From: Gemmatimonadota bacterium
GTDB taxonomy: Bacteria > Gemmatimonadota > Gemmatimonadetes > Gemmatimonadales > GWC2-71-9
DNA length: 6,131 bases
Assembly (NCBI GenBank): GCA_003220955.1
Contig: QHTW01000129.1
Span: 16,965-23,095, forward strand
Direction of reading: 5' to 3'
In this document: positions 1-5,184 of the stretch, in pieces
Position numbering within the stretch: position 1 is the stretch's first letter
How the letters are laid out: each line of letters begins with the position of its first letter
Position numbers and translations under genes: made by a program
The notes under the pieces: model-generated
The model's database searches: none
What the model saw: only the letters and a program-made list of their open reading frames with translations
Told to the model about the DNA's origin: nothing

Positions 1-100
1 CCAGTACGAACAGGGAAAAGGCGATGGTGGTGACGGACAGCGCCGACAGCAACGGGGCGCGCTTGAACGTCAACATCGATTCGCGCAGCGTGAGGTTCAT
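1..100 (-). CDS. ftsX: Cell-division protein FtsX, N-terminal fragment
   Basis: Only the first 33 codons lie in the window; the gene runs off the left edge. The translation starts MNLTLRESMLTFKRAPLLSA and continues into a hydrophobic stretch from about residue 20 (SVTTIAFSLFVL), which is the cytoplasmic N-terminus and first membrane helix expected of FtsX. FtsX is the membrane partner of FtsE; the pair transmits ATP hydrolysis across the inner membrane to activate peptidoglycan hydrolases during division. The ATG overlaps the ftsE stop as ATGA, and a GGAGG plus a G-run lie just upstream, so this start is well supported. Identification rests on the N-terminal sequence and on the position directly after ftsE; another FtsX-like permease is possible but less likely. 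Confidence 0.87.
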   Translation of the reverse strand, partial: MNLTLRESMLTFKRAPLLSALSVTTIAFSLFVL

Positions 101-819
101 GACGCCCCCGCACCTCCAGTTCCACCGGTCGCCTGGTCGTGGCTGCCCGCTTCGTCGACCGCGGAGTCGTACACGAGCGCGCCTTCCTGCAGCTCGATCA
201 CCCGATAGGGCGCCTGCCGTACCAGGTCGAGGTCGTGGGTGGCCATGACGACTGCGGTGCCGCTGGCGTTGATGTCGCGCAACAGCTGGAACACGCCGCG
301 GGTCGCGCGCTCGTCCAGGTTCCCGGTGGGCTCGTCCGCGAGCAAGACGGTCGGCTCGTTCACCAGCGCCCGCGCGATGGCGACGCGCTGCTGCTCGCCG
401 CCCGAGAGCTCACGGGGATACGCCTGTGCCTTGGCCGCCAACCCCACTTGGGTGAGCACGCGCATCACGCGCGCCGCGATCGTCGAGGAGCGTGCGCTCG
501 TCACTTCGAGCGTGAACGCGACGTTCTCTTCGGCGGTGCGGTCCTCGAGCAGCCGGAAATCCTGAAATACGATGCCGAGCTTGCGGCGCAGCATGGGGAC
601 GTCGCGGGGGCGCATCTCGTTCACGTTGTATCCCGAAACGCGCACCTCGCCCGACGTGGGGCGCTCGTCGGCGTAGATGAGCTTCATGACGGTCGATTTG
701 CCCGCGCCGGAGTGGCCGGTGAGGAAGGCGAACTCCCCTTTGGCGACATGGAACGAGACGTCCTTGAGCGCCAGGCCGCCCTTGGGGAAGGCCTTGAACA
801 CGTTGATGAACTTGATCAT
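97..819 (-). CDS. ftsE: Cell-division ABC transporter ATP-binding protein FtsE
   Basis: This 240-residue ABC ATPase has every nucleotide-binding motif intact: Walker A GHSGAGKST (35-43), Q-loop VFQD (84-87), signature LSGGEQQ (138-144), Walker B VLLADEP (158-164), D-loop GNLD (166-169) and the switch histidine in ATHD (H195). The opening MIKFINVFKAFPKGGLALKD and the segment FQDFRLLEDRTAEENVAF are characteristic of FtsE rather than of general LolD/MacB-type ATPases. FtsE works at the inner face of the cytoplasmic membrane with FtsX to gate septal peptidoglycan hydrolysis. The ATG follows the TAG of the upstream PLP-enzyme gene with no gap, and the TGA overlaps the ftsX start, so translation is probably coupled at both ends. 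From about residue 213 there is a low-complexity tail rich in Gly, Ala, Ser and acidic residues, making it slightly longer than the usual 220-230 residues. The tail has no recognisable motif. Confidence 0.95.
   Translation of the reverse strand: MIKFINVFKAFPKGGLALKDVSFHVAKGEFAFLTGHSGAGKSTVMKLIYADERPTSGEVRVSGYNVNEMRPRDVPMLRRKLGIVFQDFRLLEDRTAEENVAFTLEVTSARSSTIAARVMRVLTQVGLAAKAQAYPRELSGGEQQRVAIARALVNEPTVLLADEPTGNLDERATRGVFQLLRDINASGTAVVMATHDLDLVRQAPYRVIELQEGALVYDSAVDEAGSHDQATGGTGGAGAS
101..117 (-). promoter_or_regulatory. Ribosome binding site of ftsX
   Basis: On the minus strand, GGAGG (117-113) and a run of five G (109-105) precede the ftsX ATG at 100. The spacings are 12 and 4 bases. It lies inside the 3' end of ftsE, so ftsX has its own initiation signal as well as coupling through ATGA. 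Confidence 0.5.
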
Positions 820-1977
820 CTAGTGCCGCGCCAGGGCCTGGGCGAAGTCCGCGATGAGATCATCCGGATCCTCCAGTCCCAGGGAAAATCTCAAGAATCC
901 GTCCGGGATGCCAGCCTGCGCGCGCTGTTCCGCCGTGAGACTGGCGTGTGAGGTGAGCCGCGGCTCCGAGACCAGTGTCTCCACACCGCCCAGACTGGGC
1001 GCGTGCGCCGCGATCGTCAGCGCCTTGAGGAACCGTTCGGCGGCGCGCACGCCGCCCTTCAGCTCGATCCCGAGCATGCCGCCGAAGCCGCCGAGAATGC
1101 GTTTCGCCAGCTCGTGATCGGGATGCGACGGCAGGCCGGGGTAGTGGACCTTGGAGATCGCGTCCTGCTTGGCGCACCATTCCGCCACAGCCAGCCCGAT
1201 CTCGTTCTGGCGCCGGACGCGCACGGTGAGCGTCCGCATGCCGCGATCGATCAGCCAGGCCGCGAATGGATCGATCGCCTGTCCCCAGACCTGCATCAGC
1301 CGGCGGACCTCTTCCACCACTTGATCCGTTCCCGCGACCGCTCCCGCGATCACATCCGTATGGCCGTTCAGGTATTTCGTCGCCGAATGGATCACGAGGT
1401 CGGCGCCGTGCTCCAGCGGGCGGAAATTCACCGGTGATGCGAACGTCGAATCGACGATCAGCGCGAGGCCTTCGGCCTTGCACAATGTCGCGACCGGCTC
1501 GAGATCGATCACCCGCATCACCGGATTCGTCGGCGTCTCGAGGAAGACGGCGCGCGTCGTTTTGCGCATCGCCTTCTTCCAGGAGCGTGCTTGCGTCGGA
1601 TTTACGAACGAGACGTCGATGCCCAGTTTGCCGAATTCTTCGCGGAACAGCCGGTGCACGCCGCCGTAGATCCATTCGCTGGCGAGGAGGTGATCACCGG
1701 GGCGCAACACGGCGAGGTGCGCCAGGGCACAGGCACCCATCCCGCTCGCCAGGAACAACGCGGCGTCGGCGCCCTCGAGGAGCGCCAGCTTTTTGCCGAT
1801 GTCGACCTGATTGGGATTGTTGCCGTAGCGGCTGTACAGGACTTCGGCGCTCGAGCCGACGGGATTGGTGAATGTGGCGCTTTGATGGAGCGGGGGAACG
1901 ACAGCCGACCAGTCGGCGCGCGCCTTGGGATCGCCGTGGATGGCGCGGGTGGACAGGCCCAGACGGCGGCGTTTCAC
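820..1977 (-). CDS. Cys/Met metabolism PLP-dependent enzyme (cystathionine gamma-synthase/lyase type)
   Basis: This 385-residue protein belongs to the fold-type I trans-sulfuration family (cystathionine gamma-synthase, beta- and gamma-lyase, methionine gamma-lyase). Visible hallmarks are YSRYGN (48-53, phosphate contact from the neighbouring subunit), SGM (78-80), the YGG tyrosine (Y104), ETPTNP (147-152), the PLP-ring aspartate in IVDSTFA (D176), the Schiff-base lysine in HSATKYLNGH (K201), and the carboxylate-binding arginine in FLRFSLGLED (R363). After YSRYGN the usual NPT and following LE are replaced by NPNQVDIG, marking a divergent branch. Which reaction it performs cannot be read from sequence: synthesis of cystathionine from an activated homoserine, or cleavage of cystathionine or related thioethers. 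The length is normal for the family. The GTG start overlaps the preceding stop as GTGA and is followed by LGLSTRAIHG, the expected N-terminus. It is cytosolic and probably homotetrameric. No other sulfur-metabolism gene is present, so context does not settle the substrate. Confidence 0.93.
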   Translation of the reverse strand: MKRRRLGLSTRAIHGDPKARADWSAVVPPLHQSATFTNPVGSSAEVLYSRYGNNPNQVDIGKKLALLEGADAALFLASGMGACALAHLAVLRPGDHLLASEWIYGGVHRLFREEFGKLGIDVSFVNPTQARSWKKAMRKTTRAVFLETPTNPVMRVIDLEPVATLCKAEGLALIVDSTFASPVNFRPLEHGADLVIHSATKYLNGHTDVIAGAVAGTDQVVEEVRRLMQVWGQAIDPFAAWLIDRGMRTLTVRVRRQNEIGLAVAEWCAKQDAISKVHYPGLPSHPDHELAKRILGGFGGMLGIELKGGVRAAERFLKALTIAAHAPSLGGVETLVSEPRLTSHASLTAEQRAQAGIPDGFLRFSLGLEDPDDLIADFAQALARH

Positions 1978-2405
1978 GCCGCGGTGAGTCGGATGGAGCC
2001 TCCCGGAATGCGTGCCGCCAGTCGCCGTTCGATGAGCTCATCGAGCAGCGCCGGCGCCGGCTCACTGGCGCCGAGCCCCTCGAGCCCGCCGTCGGCTCGC
2101 TCGCACAGCACGGCGAGCCCGGCACCGGCGAGCACCGGCTCGATCGCCTCGCGATGGGCTTCCGTCAGTCCGCGCAGCAGCAGCACTTTGACCTTGTCGC
2201 GGACGAGCTTGGCGACGATCTCATCCGCGCAGGAATAGTCGAGGCAGCCGACGCCGGTAAAATCCATCACGGCGATCGTGCCGGGGGGAAGATCCCGCTC
2301 GATGTTTTCGCGCACCGCGCGCCCGGTGGGCCGGGTGACGAGGTCGGTGTAGAACCCGGCGACCGCTTGCTGCAGGACGGCATGCACCATGATGTGTGGA
2401 ATCAC
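1974..2405 (-). CDS. STAS-like (DUF4325-type) small regulatory protein
   Basis: This is a 143-residue soluble protein with no signal peptide or membrane segment. The region LVTRPTGRAVRENIERDL (22-39) followed by IAVMDFTGVGCLDYSCADEI (44-63) matches the layout I associate with the STAS-like DUF4325 family: a Tx-R-x-x-G helix, then a strand with a D-F-x-G-V turn, then S/D-x-S-x-A-D-E. STAS domains serve as anti-anti-sigma partners whose conserved serine can be phosphorylated by a HATPase partner; S58 occupies about the right place here, but that role is inferred. The rest (71-102) alternates strand and helix as in STAS domains, and the C-terminal 40 residues are less typical. It starts with GTG overlapping the stop of the STAS-HATPase gene (GTGA), and AGGAGGG lies 11 bases upstream. 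Immediate coupling to an ATPase gene supports a protein pair. A start at the internal ATG (residue 6) is possible. Confidence is high that the gene is real, moderate for the family. Confidence 0.78.
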   Translation of the reverse strand: MIPHIMVHAVLQQAVAGFYTDLVTRPTGRAVRENIERDLPPGTIAVMDFTGVGCLDYSCADEIVAKLVRDKVKVLLLRGLTEAHREAIEPVLAGAGLAVLCERADGGLEGLGASEPAPALLDELIERRLAARIPGGSIRLTAA

Positions 2406-2416
2406 TGCTTCGACGA

Positions 2417-2423
2417 CCCTCCT
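2417..2423 (-). promoter_or_regulatory. Ribosome binding site of the STAS-like gene
   Basis: AGGAGGG on the minus strand is the strongest Shine-Dalgarno match in the window. It lies 11 bases before the GTG at 2405 and inside the 3' end of the upstream ATPase gene. The spacing is somewhat long. It supports the GTG start and would let the small protein be made even when the upstream frame is broken. Confidence 0.5.
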
Positions 2424-2758
2424 GCTTTCTCCGACACCTGTTCCGGAATGATGAGCAGCACTTGCGACCCTGGAAAGGCGGGCAACCCTTCCTTGAGCGG
2501 AACCTCGTCATCCCAGCGCGGCACGATCGCGATCCGTGCGGTCCCGCTGCGAATGGCGACCTTCCCTTCCCAGCGCGCGAGATAGCGACGGATCCCGGCG
2601 AGCCCTTGCCCCCGTCCCGGGTCGCGAAAGCGACTCACGCCCTGGATCAGCGCCGCTTCCAGCGCCGCTGCATCGCCCCAGCGCTCGCCGAACCGCTTGG
2701 CCTGCGTGGATTCCAATGAATGCCGGAAGCCGACACCGGCGTCTGCGACCGCGATCAC

Positions 2759-2785
2759 CACGCGGCGCGTTGTACGCCTGCACCG
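2759..2785 (-). other. Frameshift junction inside the HATPase domain
   Basis: Reading from the N-box side, the good frame ends at VAVQAYN (AAC at 2771-2769). The G1-box side begins at CGC (2767) with RRVVIAVADAG. The single G at 2768 is surplus. The surrounding minus-strand bases, AACGCGCCGCGTGG, are a GC alternation prone to slippage or base-calling errors. The exact position is uncertain by several codons. Confidence 0.8.
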
Positions 2786-3301
2786 CAACCCAGCCCCCGG
2801 TGCCGGCGTGCTCCACAATATTCTGACAAGACTCCGAAAGCGCCATAGCGAAACCCATGGTCGCCTTCGGATCGAGTCCCAACTCCGAGCTGAGAATCGC
2901 GGACGCGCGTTGCTGGATGGTGCTCACCACCGCGTGCACGTCCTCGGCCGCCCGGACCGGCGTGACCGGGAGCAGGACCTCACTCTCCGTCGCGACCTTC
3001 GCCTTCGGCACCTTGCCGTGTACCTCGAACAGGTCCGCGGCTTCGCGAAAGAAACCGGCGCGGGCCCAGTAGCTCACCACGTCCGGGTTCGCGGGGGCGG
3101 TGAGCAGCGGACGCTCCCCCTTGCGCGTGGCTGCTTCGCCCGCGGCGAGCAGGCCCACCAGACCGTATGGTGATGCCCACTCGGCGGCGTGTGCGTCGAA
3201 CAGGAGACGCTCGCCCCCCCCATCGGCCGCCTGCGCGTAGGCCGCCGCGAATTGATCGAACGAGCGGTCGTCGAACTGCGTGGGCACTTCGATGAGGCGG
3301 G

Positions 3302-4225
3302 TCACACCAGCGAGAGCTTGCCCAGCAGGTGATCGCGCAGCCCGGTGGCTCCGCGGTGGCTGAGATTTCTGGTGCCGAGCTGCGTGCCGAGGCGCAGCGC
3401 ATCCTCGATGGGCGCGCCAGCGAGCAACGCGGCAGCGGTCGCTCCGCCGAAGACGTCCCCAGAGCCGGTGGGATCCAAGTCCTGGTGAAACGCAGGCGGG
3501 TGAACGGCCGGCGCGGGGATGCGAGCGGTGCGGATCGGGTCTCCCGTAAAGTACGCCGCACCGCGTGCCCCCAGCGTCACACACAACGTCGTGCACCCCT
3601 GACGCATCGCGTCGGCGGCGATGACGAGGGGGTCGGACCCCAGCTGGCCCATCTCGTCCTCGTTGAGCTGGATGACGTCGAAGCAGCCGAACCACATCGA
3701 GGCTTGGGGCAGGGGGCTAGGGACTCGAGTGCCGTCCGGTTCCTTTGCCAGGAAAAGGCTGTGAAGATCGGCGTAGATGAATCCGGGGAATCCGCGCCGC
3801 AGGAGCTGCGCGGTGTCGAGATTCATCTCGAAGCCCGAAATGAAATTGACGTAGACCGCGTCGAGGTCCCGCACGAGCGGCCCCAGCTCGGGCCACGTCC
3901 ACGGCGGCACGCCGCCGCTCATCTGCTCGCAGCGCCGCTCCGCCGATTCGTAGCGTAGCGTCACCCGATTGTTCGGCTGAGGAACCTCCAGGAATCGTGC
4001 GTCGTGCGTCGTGCGTCGGAGACTGTGGAGAAATTCGTTGGCTTTCGGCGCGAGGTCGCGCCCCACTTTGATCAAAGGGACGATCCGCCAATCTTCGGGC
4101 AGCGAGGCATCGAGGGCGGCGAGTGCGTAGGAGATCCCGCCCCATTCTTGCACGGCGGGTTGAGCGGGATCGCGGCCGTAAATCGTGTCCCACACCATGG
4201 ACCCGATGACGCCGAGTCGCTTCAG
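3302..4225 (-). CDS. PfkB-family carbohydrate kinase
   Basis: This soluble kinase of about 307 residues has a ribokinase-like fold. Numbered from the CTG at 4225, it opens KRLGVIGSMVWDTIYG, has the PfkB N-terminal di-glycine region EWGGISYALAAL (28-39), then VPQPNNRVTLRY (81-92), VTLGARGAAYF (216-226) and the signature DPTGSGDVFGGA (251-262). The latter forms the anion hole and contains catalytic base D257. It phosphorylates the hydroxymethyl group of a sugar or nucleoside with ATP; the acceptor cannot be named from sequence. The closest neighbours are a ROK sugar kinase and a heptosyltransferase, suggesting sugar or envelope metabolism. Start choice is unsettled. The CTG overlaps the ROK stop as CTGA, repeating the 4-base overlap seen at other junctions, and has GGGGA five bases upstream. 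TTG at 4237 is the nearest conventional start but lacks a visible ribosome site. ATG at 4198 would cut into the first strand. The stop overlaps the next gene's GTG. Confidence 0.88.
   Translation of the reverse strand: MKRLGVIGSMVWDTIYGRDPAQPAVQEWGGISYALAALDASLPEDWRIVPLIKVGRDLAPKANEFLHSLRRTTHDARFLEVPQPNNRVTLRYESAERRCEQMSGGVPPWTWPELGPLVRDLDAVYVNFISGFEMNLDTAQLLRRGFPGFIYADLHSLFLAKEPDGTRVPSPLPQASMWFGCFDVIQLNEDEMGQLGSDPLVIAADAMRQGCTTLCVTLGARGAAYFTGDPIRTARIPAPAVHPPAFHQDLDPTGSGDVFGGATAAALLAGAPIEDALRLGTQLGTRNLSHRGATGLRDHLLGKLSLV
3996..4016. repeat. Three tandem copies of a 7-base unit within the PfkB gene
   Basis: The unit cgtgcgt occurs three times perfectly on the plus strand. In the gene it encodes part of LRRTTHDARF (about residues 69-78), just before the conserved VPQPNNRV strand. 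Seven is not a multiple of three, so gain or loss of one copy would shift the frame, while three copies (21 bases) keep it. Confidence 0.8.
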
Positions 4226-5184
4226 CGCAGTCCCCAATGCTTTTGGATGAAGACCGCTGCCGCGCCGAACACGCCCGCGGTGCCGGGGAGTGTGCCCGGG
4301 ACGATCTTGCAGGCTTCCCACGCCGGCTTGAACGCGCGGCGCTTGACCTCGCTGCGCAGCGGATTGAACAGCTTGTCCCCAGCCTGCGTGACGCCGCCGC
4401 AAATCACGACGACCTCGGGGTTGAAGATGTTCAGGAAGCTCGCGACCGCTGCGCCGAGCAGCGACGCGGTCTCGCGCACGACCTCGAGCGCCCATTCGTC
4501 GGCGTCGTTCGCGGCTTCGTACACGATCTGGGCGGTGATTTTGGAGAGATCGCCCTGCACGTACTGCGACAGCGACGTCTCGACGCCCGATTCGATCCCT
4601 TCGATCGCACGCTCCGCGATCGCCGGCCCTGACGCGTACGCCTCGATGCAGCCGTAGTTGCCGCATTTGCACCGGCGTCCATTGGCATCGATCGTGACGT
4701 GCCCAAATTCCCCGGCGACGTCGGTCACACCGTGGTAGATCTCACCGTCGATGACGATGCCGCCGCCAATCCCCGTGCCGAGCGTGAGACCGATGACGTA
4801 CGTTGCCCCGCGCGCGGCGCCGCGCCACCATTCTCCGAAAATCGCGCAGTTCGCGTCGTTGTCGAGCGTGGCCGGGAGACCGAGCCCCTCGCCGACTCGA
4901 TCGCGCAACGGCATGTTGGTCCAGCCGAGATTGGGTGTCAGCAGCACGATTCCGGTCTTGGTATTGAGCGGTCCAGGCGAGCCGATGCCCACGCCTTCGA
5001 CCTTCTTCCCGGACTCCGCCATCGACGCCTTGGCAAGCTTGATGATGCGGGACGTGACGGCATCCGCGCCCTGTGCCGCGAGCGTCGGCTCCGAAACGAC
5101 GCCATGAATCTCCGAGCCGTCCTCGGCGAGGACCCCGGCGACGAGATTCGTTCCCCCAACGTCAACTCCGACGACGTAGCGCAC
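4222..5184 (-). CDS. ROK-family sugar kinase, probably glucokinase
   Basis: This 320-residue cytosolic kinase has the full ROK signature set. The phosphate-1 loop is DVGGTN (8-13), the catalytic base is D110 in DNDANCAIFGEW, and the phosphate-2 loop is LTLGTGIGGG (133-142). The zinc site comprises H162 in GEFGHVTI plus C172, C174 and C179 in CKCGNYGCIEAYASG, where E181 contacts the sugar. The adenosine-side glycine pair is in VVVICGGV (258-265). These features fit ATP-dependent glucokinase (glucose to glucose 6-phosphate), although N-acetylmannosamine, N-acetylglucosamine, allose or fructose kinases share them. There is no N-terminal helix-turn-helix, so it is not a ROK repressor such as NagC. 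GTG at 5184 is preferred because GAGG lies six bases upstream; TTG at 5187 directly before it is the alternative. The 5' end overlaps the heptosyltransferase by about 23 bases, and the TGA overlaps the CTG of the PfkB gene. Confidence 0.92.
   Translation of the reverse strand: MRYVVGVDVGGTNLVAGVLAEDGSEIHGVVSEPTLAAQGADAVTSRIIKLAKASMAESGKKVEGVGIGSPGPLNTKTGIVLLTPNLGWTNMPLRDRVGEGLGLPATLDNDANCAIFGEWWRGAARGATYVIGLTLGTGIGGGIVIDGEIYHGVTDVAGEFGHVTIDANGRRCKCGNYGCIEAYASGPAIAERAIEGIESGVETSLSQYVQGDLSKITAQIVYEAANDADEWALEVVRETASLLGAAVASFLNIFNPEVVVICGGVTQAGDKLFNPLRSEVKRRAFKPAWEACKIVPGTLPGTAGVFGAAAVFIQKHWGLR
4231..4235 (-). promoter_or_regulatory. Possible ribosome binding site for the PfkB gene
   Basis: GGGGA on the minus strand lies five bases before the CTG at 4225, inside the last codons of the ROK gene. 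It favours the CTG over the TTG at 4237, which has no purine-rich element upstream. The match is short. Confidence 0.3.

Larger units (their letters stand above)
2402..3305 (-). pseudogene. STAS + HATPase (anti-sigma-factor-like) protein, interrupted by a frameshift
   Basis: Two frames together give a protein of about 300 residues. The first frame starts at GTG 3305, overlapping the stop of the PfkB gene as GTGA, and gives 179 sensible residues down to 2769. These are an N-terminal STAS-like region (about 1-95, including LLFDAHAAEWASPYGLVGLL) and then the start of a HATPase domain with the N-box SESCQNIVEH (E158, N162, H166). The second frame continues from 2767 to the stop at 2402 with the G1 box VADAGVGF and the G2 box GRGQGLAGIRRYL, then a C-terminal strand-rich tail. 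The motifs are in the correct order for a GHKL/RsbW-like ATPase. The span is 904 bases, one more than a multiple of three, so one base is extra or two are missing. Without correction, the first frame runs to 2508 with an Arg-rich nonsense tail and lacks the G1 and G2 boxes. No HisKA domain or phospho-acceptor region is visible, so a serine-kinase/anti-sigma role is likelier than a classic sensor kinase. It may be a recently broken gene or a sequencing error. Confidence 0.8.

Noticed and set aside
139..951. Long plus-strand open frame (270 codons) opposite ftsE
   Set aside because: It is antisense to a gene with all ABC motifs, crosses the next gene boundary, and its translation has no recognisable domain; long antisense frames are expected in GC-rich coding DNA.
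860..1675. Minus-strand open frame of 271 codons within the PLP enzyme gene
   Set aside because: It is an out-of-frame reading, Arg-rich, of the PLP gene, whose own frame has all catalytic residues.
1591..2238. Plus-strand open frame of 215 codons opposite the PLP enzyme and STAS-like genes
   Set aside because: Its translation is low-complexity, Ser/Ala-rich at the C-terminus, and spans the junction of two well-supported minus-strand genes.
2759..2785. Programmed ribosomal frameshifting at the ATPase break
   Set aside because: I see no slippery heptamer, internal Shine-Dalgarno or obvious stem-loop at the junction; mutation or sequencing error is simpler.
3306..3695. 5' extension of the ATPase frame up to 3695
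   Set aside because: This stretch is the PfkB gene read out of frame; sensible ATPase protein begins at GTG 3305.
4004..4657. Plus-strand open frame of 217 codons opposite the two kinases
   Set aside because: It is antisense to the ROK zinc-site and PfkB N-terminal regions, with no domain signal and no ribosome site.
4238..4672. 5' extension of the PfkB frame up to 4672
   Set aside because: The extra residues are an Arg-rich out-of-frame reading of the ROK kinase gene; PfkB homology begins only at about 4225.
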